Shown here in pieces: positions 59,784 through 64,000 of a DNA stretch of 64,000 bases. Position 1 is the stretch's first letter, and each line of letters opens with the position of its first letter. The notes under the pieces were generated by a model. The model was not told where the DNA came from, did not search any database, and saw only the letters and a list, made by a program, of their open reading frames with translations. Both the position numbers and the translations under genes were made by a program. Source of the DNA: Kryptolebias marmoratus (Eukaryota; Chordata; Actinopteri; Cyprinodontiformes; Rivulidae); assembly GCF_001649575.2 (NCBI RefSeq), contig NC_051445.1, forward strand, positions 12,317,702-12,381,701. Reading direction: 5' to 3'.

Positions 59784-64000
<4,217 letters not shown>

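Overview
The window is vertebrate nuclear DNA, almost certainly from a teleost fish. Split genes with canonical GT-AG exons sit among long AT-rich introns full of short fold-back transposons, tRNA-headed retroposons, a decayed LINE tail and microsatellites. The gene order rundc3b - slc25a40 - dbf4 - adam22 is the conserved vertebrate block also known from human 7q21. The species cannot be named from the sequence alone. There is one assembly gap (36383-37191) and a 3-base N run (42316-42318).

Layout, left to right. (1) 655-42619, minus strand: the first nine coding exons of adam22, a synaptic LGI receptor of the ADAM family. Together they encode the signal peptide, the whole prodomain, the RKKR cleavage site and the first strand of the metalloprotease-like domain. 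The rest of the gene lies beyond the left edge. (2) 4092-5284, plus strand: a complete two-exon claudin-12 gene (cldn12). It lies antisense inside a 10.7 kb adam22 intron and carries a Tyr/Ser/Gln hexapeptide repeat in its tail. (3) 45028-52290, minus strand: complete dbf4 (12 coding exons, 606 aa), the regulatory subunit of the Cdc7 S-phase kinase, with a 1.1 kb hAT transposon in intron 2. (4) 53496-57754, plus strand: complete slc25a40 (9 coding exons, 342 aa), a mitochondrial carrier, divergent from dbf4 across a 1.2 kb shared promoter interval. (5) 59784-63201, minus strand: the 3' half of rundc3b (six coding exons), convergent with slc25a40. Its RUN-domain exons lie to the right of the window.

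The exon models were built by matching splice phases across every junction. All joins keep frame except one in rundc3b, which needs a GC-AG intron or a sequence error.

The remaining DNA is intron or spacer. Its notable contents are: a hAT element with perfect 8-bp target duplications and an intact BED-finger ORF; two copies of a long-inverted-repeat element beginning ATGGGGCGCC, one of which has grown an internal tandem array and spans the gap; a fold-back structure enclosing a Tc1-like transposase scrap and a 38-bp perfect palindrome; a dispersed family with at least seven copies, recognisable by TATCGCCCGCC and a shared core; and a 163-bp TGGA microsatellite. No prokaryotic-type system, CRISPR array or operon is present. 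The most unusual points are the nested cldn12 with its expanded tail, the hAT element retaining only its DNA-binding domain, and the amplified fold-back element.
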